Origin: Microvirga sp. VF16
Lineage (GTDB): Bacteria; Pseudomonadota; Alphaproteobacteria; Rhizobiales; Beijerinckiaceae
Assembly: GCF_016864375.1 (NCBI RefSeq)
Contig: NZ_CP069354.1
Span: forward strand, 1,488,001-1,552,000
Length of the DNA stretch: 64,000 nucleotides
Direction: 5' to 3'
Shown here: in pieces, positions 8,462 through 17,569 of the stretch
Layout of the letters: every line of letters begins with the position of its first letter
Numbering within the stretch: position 1 is the first letter of the stretch
The notes under the pieces: generated by a model
What the model was told of the DNA's origin: nothing
What the model saw: only the letters and a program-made list of their open reading frames with translations
Database searches by the model: none
Made by a program: the position numbers and the translations under genes

Positions 8462-8537
8462 GGGCCTGTAGCTCAATGGTTAGAGCCGGCCGCTCATAAC
8501 GGTCTGGTTGCAGGTTCGAGTCCTGCCAGGCCCACCA
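8462..8537 (+). tRNA. tRNA with CAU anticodon, probably tRNA-Ile2 (lysidine-modified)
   Basis: A complete cloverleaf. The acceptor stem GGGCCTG (8462-8468) pairs with CAGGCCC (8527-8533), the discriminator is A and CCA is encoded (8535-8537). The D arm is 8471-8486 and the anticodon stem 8488-8492/8500-8504, with anticodon CAT at 8495-8497. The T arm contains GGTTCGAGTCC. A CAU anticodon can mean elongator Met, initiator Met or Ile2. The 1-72 pair is G-C, so it is not a typical initiator. C4-G69 and C5-G68 are present, which are known TilS determinants of Ile2, whereas elongator Met in E. coli has U-A and A-U there. Automated tools may label it tRNA-Met. Confidence 0.9.
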
Positions 8538-8577
8538 CTCTCCAATGCGTTGGTTTTCAGTGGCAACTCAGCCTGCA

Positions 8578-9195
8578 CTACGGCGGGAGGTTGAACGCGT
8601 GCTTGATGCCCAGAACGATGCCGTTCACGGCCACGCTGGCGAGGATGAGTCCCATGACCCGGCTGATGACGCTGGCGCCGGCGTCGCCGATGATCTTGAT
8701 GATCCGGGAGGCCATAAGCATGAGGATCAGCGTCATGAGCAGGATGAGAGCCATCTGAGCCACGGTTTCAGCCTGCTGTGCAATGCTGAACTTGGTGTTA
8801 TCCGTGAGCGAGACGACGGCCAGCATGGCGCCCGGGCTCGCGATGGAGGGAATGGCAAGCGGGTAGATCGACCGGTCGATATCCGAGGTCTCGATATCCT
8901 TCTCCTCGGCTTCGATCTTCGGCTCCCCGAAAATCATCGTCAGTGCGAACAGGAAGAGAACCACGCTGCCGGCGATCTGGAAGGCATCGAGGTCGATCTC
9001 CATGGCCTGAAGCAGCGCCTGACCCGCAACGACGAAAAACAAGAGGACGAAGAAGGCCGCCACCGTTGCCCTGAAGGCGGTTCGCCTCGCGGCGACGGCG
9101 CTCATGCCGGCCGTAACGGCCAGAAATACCGGAAGTGTTCCAATCGGGTCGATCACGACCCACAAGGTGATCAGGTCGGTGAAATACTGGCCCAT
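8578..9195 (-). CDS. MarC family inner-membrane protein
   Basis: A 205-residue membrane protein with about six hydrophobic helices. The first contains the family-typical DPIGTLPVF (family LxDPxGxxPxF) and a second conserved patch reads LAIPSIASPGAM. MarC/YchE proteins were once linked to antibiotic resistance, but their function is unresolved. An acidic Glu-rich loop (EPKIEAEEKD) sits between helices three and four. It is divergent from the patatin gene with 180 bp between them. Confidence 0.88.
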   Translation of the reverse strand: MGQYFTDLITLWVVIDPIGTLPVFLAVTAGMSAVAARRTAFRATVAAFFVLLFFVVAGQALLQAMEIDLDAFQIAGSVVLFLFALTMIFGEPKIEAEEKDIETSDIDRSIYPLAIPSIASPGAMLAVVSLTDNTKFSIAQQAETVAQMALILLMTLILMLMASRIIKIIGDAGASVISRVMGLILASVAVNGIVLGIKHAFNLPP

Positions 9196-9375
9196 CGGCG
9201 GTGGCCCTCGCCTCTATGTCACAGATAATGCGCCTTGGGCGCAAAGCCAAGCTTATCCGGATCGCCTGTCGGAACAGAATGATCGCGGCTCTCGTCGCAT
9301 TCACGGCGTAACGTTCCGACTTGTGTTCCCGGGCTTCCGTCATGGTAATCTCCCAAGCGACGACGGGAGCCCGGA

Positions 9376-10443
9376 ATGACTGGTCGAACAGAGAGCCGTA
9401 AAAACCCTGTGCGTGGGCTGGTGTGCCCGAATGCCGAAAAATCCGTCTCGCTGGCGCTGCAGGGCGGTGGCGCGCATGGTGCCTTCACCTGGGGCGTTCT
9501 CGATTATCTTCTTGAAGATGGCCGGCTCACCATCGAGGCGATCACGGGCGCGAGCGCCGGTTCGATGAATGCGGTGGTGCTTTTCGAAGGCTGGCTCGAA
9601 GGCGGACGAGACGGCGCGCGCGAACAGTTGCGCAAGTTCTGGAAACGGGTGAGCCTCGACGGTGTGCTCTCGCCGCTCCAGCGTTCACTGTTCGATCGCC
9701 TGTTGAGCTACTGGAGCTTCAATGGCTCCTCATCTCATCTTTGGTTCGATGCTTGGTCGCGCGTCGCGAGTCCCTACGACCTAAATCCGCTCGACATCAA
9801 TCCCCTGCGCGATGCCCTCAACAGCCTGATCAATTTCGAGCGGGTGAGGGCCTGCAAGGATGCAAAGCTGTTCATCGCCGCGACCAACGTCTGGTCCGGA
9901 AAGATCCGAATCTTTACCGGCCCTGAGCTGACCGTGGACCATGTGCTCGCCTCAGCTTGCCTGCCGATGCTCTTCAAGGCAGTCGAGATCGACGGAGAGC
10001 CTTACTGGGATGGCGGCTATACGGGCAATCCGGCGCTCTTCCCGCTTTTCTACGAAACACAAACGGACGATATCCTGCTGGTGCAGATCAATCCGATCGA
10101 GCGCCGGACGACGCCGCGAACCGTGCAGGAAATCCAGAACCGGCTGACCGAAATCACGTTCAATGCCAATCTGCTGCAGCAGCTCAGATCGGTCGAGTTC
10201 GTGACGCGGCTGATCGAGGAGGGAAAGCTTTCGACCAAGGATTACAAGCACGTCTTCATGCACCGGATCCATGGCGGGCAGGAGCTTGATGAGTTCACCG
10301 CCGCGTCCCGCCTCAGTGCTCAATGGAGCTTCTTCAAGGAGCTCAAGGATCTTGGCAGAAATGCCGCCCGCACATGGCTTGCCAAGAACTACCGGTTCAT
10401 CGGGCAGGAAAGCACGCTCGATCTGCGCAATGCCTATACCTGA
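9376..10443 (+). CDS. Patatin-like phospholipase
   Basis: A 355-residue serine acyl hydrolase. The oxyanion-hole motif GGGAHGAF occurs at about 30-37, the nucleophile elbow GASAGSMNA places Ser60, and the catalytic Asp is in DGGYTG near residue 212. Together they form the Ser-Asp dyad of patatins. No signal peptide or transmembrane helix is visible, so it is likely cytoplasmic or membrane-associated and acts on phospholipids or related esters. A hairpin just past the stop codon (10445-10466) may end transcription. Confidence 0.88.
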   Translation: MTGRTESRKNPVRGLVCPNAEKSVSLALQGGGAHGAFTWGVLDYLLEDGRLTIEAITGASAGSMNAVVLFEGWLEGGRDGAREQLRKFWKRVSLDGVLSPLQRSLFDRLLSYWSFNGSSSHLWFDAWSRVASPYDLNPLDINPLRDALNSLINFERVRACKDAKLFIAATNVWSGKIRIFTGPELTVDHVLASACLPMLFKAVEIDGEPYWDGGYTGNPALFPLFYETQTDDILLVQINPIERRTTPRTVQEIQNRLTEITFNANLLQQLRSVEFVTRLIEEGKLSTKDYKHVFMHRIHGGQELDEFTAASRLSAQWSFFKELKDLGRNAARTWLAKNYRFIGQESTLDLRNAYT

Positions 10444-10444
10444 G

Positions 10445-10466
10445 CACCTAGCCAACCGGCTAGGTG
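10445..10466 (+). terminator. Hairpin after the patatin gene
   Basis: CACCTAGCC (10445-10453) and GGCTAGGTG (10458-10466) form a perfect 9-bp stem with an AACC loop directly after the stop codon. No T-run follows, so it is a weak intrinsic terminator or an mRNA-end hairpin. Confidence 0.45.
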
Positions 10467-10567
10467 TGCGGCCATGGGTGCCATCCCATCATTGAAGCTG
10501 TGGGCACCGTTTCAATCGAATCTCATGGACAGCTTAAGCAGATCGAAGGTGCAGCCAGGTTCTGTAC

Positions 10568-10592
10568 CTGTTGCGTATCACTGTTGCGTATC
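10568..10592 (+). repeat. Tandem 12-bp direct repeat upstream of the RND operon
   Basis: CTGTTGCGTATC occurs at 10568-10579 and again at 10581-10592, separated by one base, about 140 bp before the efflux adaptor start. Phased direct repeats can bind a regulator, but no regulator gene lies next to this operon. The rest of 10467-10729 holds no gene. Confidence 0.4.
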
Positions 10593-10729
10593 TTGTCAGA
10601 AACTCATCAATGCGTAGTATTGCATCGCAATAAGGATAAAGGCTCCTCCACGTGCCGTTGCACACAGGGCTGAGAGCCGAAATTTGGAAGTATGGTGCTG
10701 CGTCGATAGTCCCGATCAGGAGGTTACGC

Positions 10730-11881
10730 ATGCGCTTTCCTCGATCCGTGTTTGTTTCCAGCGTTCTTTTTTCATGGTTCGGCGCGGCGAGCCTGGCCTT
10801 GGCCCAGGGCGGTCCTGCGCCGCCGCCACCGGTCACAGTCGCAAAACCCCTCGTGAAAGATATCGTCGAGCGGGATGATTTCATCGGGCGCTTCGAGGCC
10901 ATCGATCAGGTCGATATACGGGCGCGGGTCTCGGGTTACCTCGACAAGGTGCATTTTCAAGATGGCACCTTTGTCAAGGCGGGAGACCTTCTCTTCACCA
11001 TCGACCAGCGGCCCTATCGCAATGCGCTTGAGCAGGCGCAATCAGCCGTCACATCGACTCAGGTTCGCCTGGAATTCGCGCAGAGCGATCTCGAACGCGC
11101 CGAGCAGCTGCGCCGAACCGGCAATATCACCGATCAGCTTTACGATCAGCGGCGGCAGGCGTTCCTGACGACCAAGGCGGAGCTGGACCGTGCGCAGGCA
11201 GCGTTGCGGCAAGCGCAGCTCGATGTCGAATTCACGGAGATCAAAACGCCCCTATCGGGGAGAATTTCGCGCAAGCTCGTCTCCGAGGGCAATCTGGTCA
11301 ATGCCAACGAGACGATCCTGACGAACGTTCTCTCGCTCGATCCGATCCAGTTCTACTTCGACGTCGATGAGCGCTCCTACCTGGCCTTTTCGCGGCAAAC
11401 TCGTGGCGGCACGAATACCTCCGCCAGCGGAGAGACCAATGAAGTCGTGCTCACATTGACGGACGAGCGCCTCGGGCAGCGCAAGGGACATCTCGATTTC
11501 GTCGACAACCGGCTCGACTCGGCAAGCGGCACGATCCGTGTGCGCGCGGTCTTCGAGAACAAGGATCGTTTCCTGACCCCCGGCCTGTTCGGCCGCGTCA
11601 CGGTGGGCGCCTCCGATCCTTACAAGGGCATTCTCCTGCCCGACGAGGCCATCGGCAGCGACCAGGACAGGCGCGTCGTCTACGTGGTCGGCGAGAACAA
11701 CACTGTCAATCTTAAGCCCGTGCGTATCGGTCCAAGGATCGACGGTTACAGGGTCATCCGGGACGGGCTGACCGGCAACGAGACGGTGGTCGTAAACGGT
11801 CTTGTCCGGATTCGGCCCGGAGCGCCGATCACGCCGCAAATGACGACCCTTCCCCCGATGCGGGAACGAAACGGCAGCTGA
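10730..11881 (+). CDS. RND efflux periplasmic adaptor (MexA/AcrA family)
   Basis: A 383-residue membrane-fusion protein that links an RND pump to an outer-membrane channel. It has a signal peptide of about 26 residues, a Pro-rich start of the mature part, a biotinyl-lipoyl half (DIRARVSGYLDKVHF), a coiled-coil helical hairpin at about 100-180, the second lipoyl half (IKTPLSGRISRKLVSEG) and a beta-barrel domain. The start at 10730 has an excellent CAGGAGG site 6 nt upstream; the longer open frame has none. The pump gene follows after 24 bp. No outer-membrane factor gene is present, so a TolC-like protein from elsewhere must complete the system. Confidence 0.93.
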   Translation: MRFPRSVFVSSVLFSWFGAASLALAQGGPAPPPPVTVAKPLVKDIVERDDFIGRFEAIDQVDIRARVSGYLDKVHFQDGTFVKAGDLLFTIDQRPYRNALEQAQSAVTSTQVRLEFAQSDLERAEQLRRTGNITDQLYDQRRQAFLTTKAELDRAQAALRQAQLDVEFTEIKTPLSGRISRKLVSEGNLVNANETILTNVLSLDPIQFYFDVDERSYLAFSRQTRGGTNTSASGETNEVVLTLTDERLGQRKGHLDFVDNRLDSASGTIRVRAVFENKDRFLTPGLFGRVTVGASDPYKGILLPDEAIGSDQDRRVVYVVGENNTVNLKPVRIGPRIDGYRVIRDGLTGNETVVVNGLVRIRPGAPITPQMTTLPPMRERNGS

Positions 11882-11905
11882 TCTTACGCGAGGAGGGCGC
11901 TTTTC

Positions 11906-14900
11906 ATGCGCTTTGCCCATTTCTTCGTCGACCGCCCCATTTTCGCGACGGTCCTGTCGGTGCTGTTCCTGGTCATCGGCGGGATCGCGTACACGACCCT
12001 GCCGGTCGCGCAATATCCGGAGGTCGCGCCGCCAACCGTGGTGGTCCGGGCGAGCTATCCGGGAGCCGATGCGCAGACGGTTGCGGCGACGGTCGCGACA
12101 CCGCTGGAGCAGCAGATCAACGGTGTCGAGGACATGCTCTACATGTCCTCGTATTCGACCGGCGACGGTGCTATGGCGTTGACGATCACCTTCAAGCTCG
12201 GCGCCGATCTCGACAAGGCCCAGGTGCTGGTTCAGAACCGCGTGGCCATTGCAACGCCGCGCCTGCCGGAAGAGGTGCGGCGCCTCGGCGTGACGACACT
12301 CAAGAGCTCGCCCGATCTGATGATGGTCGTGCACATGCTCTCGCCGGACAATTCGTATGATCAGCTCTATGTCTCGAACTACGCCCGCAACTATGTGCGC
12401 GACATCCTGTTGCGGCTCGATGGCGTGGGCGATCTCATCATCTTCGGCGAGCGGCAATATTCCATCCGCATCTGGCTCGATCCGGAGAAGCTTGCCTCCT
12501 ACGGCATGACGTCGAGCGAGGTGGTGCGCGCGATTCAGGAGCAGAATGTTCAAGTGTCCGGCGGCGCCTTGGGGCAGGAGCCGACACCGACGGATGCGGC
12601 GTTCCAGCTGACGGTGACGACACAGGGGCGCTTCGAGGATCCACGCCAGTTCCGGCAGATCATCGTTCAGGCGACACCGCAGGGCCGTCTCGTGCGGCTG
12701 CAGGACGTCGCCCGCATCGAGCTCGGCGCCCAGGATTACGTGACGAATTCCTATCTTAACGGCAAGCCTGCCGTCGCCCTCGCGATTTTCCAGCGGCCTG
12801 GCACCAACGCGCTCGCCGCGTCGGATCAGATTACCCGGACCATGGAGGAGCTCAAGGGCAACTTTCCGCCTGGCATAGCTTATCAGATCGTCTATAATCC
12901 CACGGAATTTATCGCCGAGAGCGTGAACGAGGTCTACAAGACCCTGTTCGAGGCCACGGTGCTCGTCGTGATCGTGGTGTTCGTGTTCCTGCAGAGCTGG
13001 CGCACGGCGATCATTCCCATCGTGGCAATTCCCGTCTCGCTGATCGGCACCTTTGCCTTCATGGCGGCCCTTGGATTCTCGATCAACACCTTGACCCTTT
13101 TCGGCATGGTTCTGGCCATCGGCATCGTGGTCGACGATGCCATCGTGGTGGTGGAGAATGTGGAGCGTAACATCGCTCTCGGCATGTCGCCGCGGGATGC
13201 CGCCCACACGACCATGGACGAGGTCGGCACCGCGCTCGTGGCCATCGCGCTAGTCCTGGTGGCAGTCTTCGTGCCGACGGCTTTCATTCCGGGTATATCC
13301 GGTCAGTTCTACCGGCAATTCGCCCTGACCATCGCAGTCTCTACAGTCATCTCGGCCTTCAACTCCCTGACATTGTCGCCGGCCCTCGCGGCATTCCTCC
13401 TGAAACCCCATAGCCATGAGCACTCCAGAAATCCGATTGCCCGGTTTGGACGAACACTGGCCAATGGCTTCAATCGCGGTTTCGATGCCACAGCCAATGG
13501 CTATGCCAGGACTGTGGGAACGCTGGCGCGACATAAGCTGATTGTATTGCCGATCTATGTCGGCCTTCTGGCCGGCACCGTATGGATCGCCAACCACGTA
13601 CCGCGCGGCTTCATTCCGACGCTCGACCAGGGCTATGCCATCGTGGTGATCCAGCTGCCGGATGGCGCCTCCCTGTCGCGCACCGATGCAGTGGTGCAAA
13701 GGGCATCGAAGATCATTCAAGAAACGCCAGGCGTGAAGAATGCTGTGGCCTTCGCGGGGTTTTCGGGCGCCACCTTCACCAATGCGACCAATTCTGCAGC
13801 GATCTTCGCCGGGTTCAAGCCTTTCGACGAGCGGATCGAGGCGGGCGATACCGGGTCTAAGATCATCGGCGATCTTTTCGCCCGCATGCAGCAGATCGAG
13901 GAGGCGTTCATCATTGCCATTCCGCCGCCGCCGGTGCGCGGGCTCGGCAATTCCGGCGGCTTCAAGGTCCAGATCCAGAATCGGACAGGCGACGATGTGC
14001 GCGGCATTCTGGCGGTCGCCTATCAGCTGATGGGACAGGCGCGGCAGAACCCGAACCTGGCCGGCGTCTTCACGACATTCTCGGCCAATTCGCCGCAGGT
14101 CTATCTGGAGATCGACCGCCAGAAGGCGAGCATCCTGAACGTGCCGATCCCGAACATCTTCGAGACGCTGCGCATCAATCTCGGCACCGCCTATGTCAAC
14201 GACTTCAATGCCTTCGGGCGCGTCTACCAGGTGCGCGCCCAGGCTGATCAGCGCTTCCGTATCGATCAGGAAGATATCAACCGATTGCGAGTTCGCTCGT
14301 CCACGGGCGCTCTCGTGCCTTTGGGCACGCTCGTCGAGATGCGCGAGGTCTCTGGTGCCGATCTGATCCAGCGCTACAACATGTTCACCTCGGTTGCCCT
14401 GCAGGGCAATGCCGGTCCAGGAATGTCCTCGGGCACCGCCCTCGATACCATGGAGCAATTGGTTCAGCAGAACCTTTCGCCCGGCATGGGTTTTGAGTGG
14501 ACGGAGCTGGCATTCCAGGAACGGCAGACCGGCAACACGGCGGTGTTCATCTTCGCCTTGTCGGTGCTCTTCGTATTCCTCGTGCTGGCGGCCCAGTATG
14601 AAAGTTGGTCGATGCCCATCGCGATTATCCTCATCGTGCCAATGAGCGTGCTCTCCGCGCTGATCGGCGTGATGATCCGTGGGCAGGACAACAACATCCT
14701 GACTCAGATCGGCCTGGTGGTTCTGGTTGGATTGGCCGCCAAGAATGCGATCCTTATCGTCGAATTCGCAAGGCAGGCGGAATTTGAAGGCAAGACGCCG
14801 GTCGAGGCGGTCGTCGAAGCCTGCCGGCTGAGGCTGCGTCCCATCCTGATGACGGCATTCGCCTTCATCCTCGGTGTGCTGCCGCTTGCGATTGCGACCG

Positions 14901-15091
14901 GACCCGGGGCCGAGATGAGACAGGCCCTGGGCACGGCCGTGTTCGCCGGCATGCTTGGCGTGACCGTGTTCGGGTTGTTCCTGACCCCGGTCTTCTACGT
15001 GGCCGTACGGCTTGTGATCCTTCGGATGTTCAGGCGCGCGGGCATGAAGCGAGCCGGTGCCGTGGAAACTCAACCGAAACCCGCTGAGTAG
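11906..15091 (+). CDS. RND efflux pump permease (AcrB/MexB, HAE1 family)
   Basis: A 1061-residue inner-membrane proton/drug antiporter of normal family length. The N-terminal RFFVDRPIFA-type helix, the repeated porter domains and two sets of transmembrane helices are present. The proton-relay Asp pair appears in GIVVDDAIVVVENVERN and the second-half TM10 signature in LAAKNAILIVEFARQ. With the adaptor upstream it should expel hydrophobic or amphiphilic compounds; the substrate range cannot be read from sequence. Large open frames on the opposite strand are high-GC shadows. Confidence 0.95.
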   Translation: MRFAHFFVDRPIFATVLSVLFLVIGGIAYTTLPVAQYPEVAPPTVVVRASYPGADAQTVAATVATPLEQQINGVEDMLYMSSYSTGDGAMALTITFKLGADLDKAQVLVQNRVAIATPRLPEEVRRLGVTTLKSSPDLMMVVHMLSPDNSYDQLYVSNYARNYVRDILLRLDGVGDLIIFGERQYSIRIWLDPEKLASYGMTSSEVVRAIQEQNVQVSGGALGQEPTPTDAAFQLTVTTQGRFEDPRQFRQIIVQATPQGRLVRLQDVARIELGAQDYVTNSYLNGKPAVALAIFQRPGTNALAASDQITRTMEELKGNFPPGIAYQIVYNPTEFIAESVNEVYKTLFEATVLVVIVVFVFLQSWRTAIIPIVAIPVSLIGTFAFMAALGFSINTLTLFGMVLAIGIVVDDAIVVVENVERNIALGMSPRDAAHTTMDEVGTALVAIALVLVAVFVPTAFIPGISGQFYRQFALTIAVSTVISAFNSLTLSPALAAFLLKPHSHEHSRNPIARFGRTLANGFNRGFDATANGYARTVGTLARHKLIVLPIYVGLLAGTVWIANHVPRGFIPTLDQGYAIVVIQLPDGASLSRTDAVVQRASKIIQETPGVKNAVAFAGFSGATFTNATNSAAIFAGFKPFDERIEAGDTGSKIIGDLFARMQQIEEAFIIAIPPPPVRGLGNSGGFKVQIQNRTGDDVRGILAVAYQLMGQARQNPNLAGVFTTFSANSPQVYLEIDRQKASILNVPIPNIFETLRINLGTAYVNDFNAFGRVYQVRAQADQRFRIDQEDINRLRVRSSTGALVPLGTLVEMREVSGADLIQRYNMFTSVALQGNAGPGMSSGTALDTMEQLVQQNLSPGMGFEWTELAFQERQTGNTAVFIFALSVLFVFLVLAAQYESWSMPIAIILIVPMSVLSALIGVMIRGQDNNILTQIGLVVLVGLAAKNAILIVEFARQAEFEGKTPVEAVVEACRLRLRPILMTAFAFILGVLPLAIATGPGAEMRQALGTAVFAGMLGVTVFGLFLTPVFYVAVRLVILRMFRRAGMKRAGAVETQPKPAE

Positions 15092-15192
15092 ATCGATGGC
15101 AGGCGCGCCGCTTGATCGACATTCGGCTTTGACCAATCATCCAATGTGCCGTCATGGATGGCTGGCAGAATCATCGTCGTGAAGAGACCCCT

Positions 15193-16443
15193 ATGGACGC
15201 AGCCAGGGCAGCCAGCATCGCGAAATGGGTCACCGAGGCCGGATTGATCGGCATGTCGGAGTTGGAGCTTCTGCATGGCTTCTGCGACCGCCTGATTGCG
15301 GAAGGATTGCCTGTCTCGCGGGTCAATATCGTCATCGACACGCTGCACCCGATCCATGAGGGACGCGTTTTCCGCTGGCGTCGTGACGATCAGGAAAGCC
15401 TCAATCCGGTGGTCGAATATGGCCGCACCAATGTGGAAGGCGAGGCGGCCGAAAACTGGCGCCGGAGCACCTACTACCATCTTCTCGTCAGCGGAGAGGA
15501 CTTCCTGCGACGGCGAATCGGTCCCGGCCATCCCGAGGACTTCTCCGTCCTCAAGGATCTGCGGGCCGATGGGCAGACGGATTATGTGGTTCTGATCCAT
15601 CGCTTTGCCGTCGAAGGCGCGATCGGCGAGATGGATTGCTTCTATTCCTCCTGGACGACGGACGCTCATTCCGGCTTTACCGATGAACACATCGCGCTTC
15701 TGCGCGAGCTGGCCTCACCCCTGATGCTCGCCCTGAAATGCGCTTCGCTCGCGCGCATCGCCAAGACTCTCGTCGAGACCTATCTCGGGCGCGACGCCGG
15801 CCGGCTCGTCCTGAACGGTCGCATTGCCCGCGGCGTCACGGACCGGATCCAAGCTGTTCTGTGGTTCAGCGACCTGCACAGTTTCACCCACATCACGGAG
15901 ACGGCAGATCCCGAACAGATCATCCCCTTCCTGAACGATTATTCGGAAGCCGTCATCTCGTCCATTTATGAAGCAGGCGGCGATGTCCTGAAGCTCATCG
16001 GGGATGGCGCACTTGCAATCTTCAAGGAGGAGAATGCGAGTGAAGCCTGCCGGTCCGCTCTCAAGGCGGAGCGACTGATGCGTTCTCGCATCCAGGCCCT
16101 GAACGACGAGCGCCGATCATGCAACCTGCCGGTCACGAGCGCTTATCTCGGCCTGCATATCGGCGAGGTCTTTTACGGCAATATCGGCAGCCAGGACCGC
16201 CTGGATTTCACGGTCGTGGGACCGGCCGTGAATGAAGTGAGCCGGATCGGCGCTTTGTGCCGTTCCGTCGAGAGAGACGTTCTGGTCTCTTCAGCCTTTC
16301 ACGCCACTGCGTCGAAGGATGATCAGGAATGCCTCGTGTCGGTCGGCCGTTATGCGCTGAGAGGCGTTGCCCGGCCGCAGGAGCTGTTCACGCTCGATCC
16401 CTCACGCCTGGAGGACGAGGGATTTCGAGCGGACGCGGAATAG
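15193..16443 (+). CDS. Class III adenylate cyclase, second copy
   Basis: A 416-residue paralogue of the cyclase at 5921, with the same plan: an N-terminal sensory region of about 225 residues followed by a catalytic domain. Metal-ligand Asp residues appear in LWFSDLHSFT and LIGDG, and the substrate Lys in VLKLIGDG. The purine-contact motif reads GPAVNEVSRI, so the Asp seen in the first copy is Ala here while the transition-state Asn and Arg remain; substrate selectivity may differ. The ATG at 15193 was preferred to one 39 bp upstream because GAAGAGA precedes it. It converges with the HtrA protease gene. Confidence 0.87.
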   Translation: MDAARAASIAKWVTEAGLIGMSELELLHGFCDRLIAEGLPVSRVNIVIDTLHPIHEGRVFRWRRDDQESLNPVVEYGRTNVEGEAAENWRRSTYYHLLVSGEDFLRRRIGPGHPEDFSVLKDLRADGQTDYVVLIHRFAVEGAIGEMDCFYSSWTTDAHSGFTDEHIALLRELASPLMLALKCASLARIAKTLVETYLGRDAGRLVLNGRIARGVTDRIQAVLWFSDLHSFTHITETADPEQIIPFLNDYSEAVISSIYEAGGDVLKLIGDGALAIFKEENASEACRSALKAERLMRSRIQALNDERRSCNLPVTSAYLGLHIGEVFYGNIGSQDRLDFTVVGPAVNEVSRIGALCRSVERDVLVSSAFHATASKDDQECLVSVGRYALRGVARPQELFTLDPSRLEDEGFRADAE

Positions 16444-16458
16444 GAAACTGGGCTCCGC

Positions 16459-17484
16459 TTATTCCACACGAGCGGCTTTCGTCTTTCGCTCGACGGGGGT
16501 GATGGTCACAGTACGCATTTCACCTTTCTTGAGAAGCACGAGTTCGACGAAGCGCCCGATCCGCTCGCCGTTCAGCAGGCGCACCAGATCGTCGACGCCA
16601 CCGACCGGCTCGCCGTCGAGCGAGAGGATGACATCGCCCTGTTCGAGCTGCGCATGTTCCGCTGGGCTGCCCGGTTCCACTGCGGCGATGACCACGCCGA
16701 ATTTTCCGGTCAAACCGGCCGCATAGCTGATGCGCCGCGGCAGCGGCACCGTCTGTCCCGCGATGCCGATCGAGGCTCGGCGAACGCGGCTATGGCGGAT
16801 CAGTTCCGACACGACGAAACTTGCCGTGTTGCTCGCGACGGCAAAGCAGATGCCCTGAGCTCCCATGATGACGGCCGTGTTGATGCCGATCACCTCGCCG
16901 GAGGTCGCCACAAGTGGGCCGCCGGAATTGCCCGGGTTCAGGGCTGCATCGGTCTGGATCACATCGTCGATGAGCCGTCCCGACTTCGCTCGCAGGCTTC
17001 GCCCGAGAGCGGAGACCACACCGGCCGTCACTGTCGACTCGAATCCCAACGGGTTGCCGATGGCGATTGCGATCTGACCGCGCTTCAGTCGTTTGGAATC
17101 GCCCAGGGTGGCGAAGGGAAACCTGTCGCCATTGGCGCGCAGCAGGGCGAGATCCGTGTCGGGATCATCACCGATCACCCGGGCGTCGATGGTACGTCCA
17201 TCGGATCCGGTGAGACGCGCCTCCCGCGCGCCCTGCATGACATGGCTGTTGGTGAGCAGCAGCCCATCGGGCGAGATGATGACGCCCGAACCCATGCCGG
17301 CTACTCGTCCCGAAGCCTGAGGCTCGACCCGTACCACCGCGGGACCGATGCGGTCCACGACGCTTGTCACGGCCTTCGAGTAGGAATCGAGCAGTTTATC
17401 GTCATCGCGGGCATCGGAAGCCGGCCGTGACGGCGATGGGGAGTCACTCGTGTGGAGGAGAAAGGTTGGAGTGCGATCGAGCAT
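16459..17484 (-). CDS. HtrA/DegP-like serine protease (S1C) with PDZ domain, no visible signal peptide
   Basis: A 341-residue protease. The catalytic triad is intact: His81 in TNSHV, Asp111 in DTDLALL, Ser187 in GNSGGP. One PDZ domain follows at about 245-330 (VEPGSPAEHAQLEQGDVIL). Typical DegP/DegS proteins are exported or membrane-anchored, but the N-terminus here is hydrophilic and Ser/Asp-rich without a hydrophobic stretch, which suggests a cytoplasmic or non-classically localised enzyme. It is the last gene of a minus-strand group with a LuxR-type regulator and an HtrA-like protein that has lost its catalytic residues. Confidence 0.9.
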   Translation of the reverse strand: MLDRTPTFLLHTSDSPSPSRPASDARDDDKLLDSYSKAVTSVVDRIGPAVVRVEPQASGRVAGMGSGVIISPDGLLLTNSHVMQGAREARLTGSDGRTIDARVIGDDPDTDLALLRANGDRFPFATLGDSKRLKRGQIAIAIGNPLGFESTVTAGVVSALGRSLRAKSGRLIDDVIQTDAALNPGNSGGPLVATSGEVIGINTAVIMGAQGICFAVASNTASFVVSELIRHSRVRRASIGIAGQTVPLPRRISYAAGLTGKFGVVIAAVEPGSPAEHAQLEQGDVILSLDGEPVGGVDDLVRLLNGERIGRFVELVLLKKGEMRTVTITPVERKTKAARVE

Positions 17485-17569
17485 GGAGCCCTCCAGGGAT
17501 AACGCTATTTCACATCATGTGGTGATGCGAAGTACAAGACCCAAGAACTCGGAACGCATCGCCGGTATG

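Noticed and set aside
8462..8537. Initiator tRNA-fMet
   Set aside because: The 1-72 position is a G-C pair and the anticodon stem lacks three consecutive G-C pairs.
11252..15136. Two antisense open frames of 651 and 628 codons opposite the RND pump
   Set aside because: They mirror the high-GC third-position bias of the pump gene, are rich in His/Arg/Asp without hydrophobic cores, and match no family.
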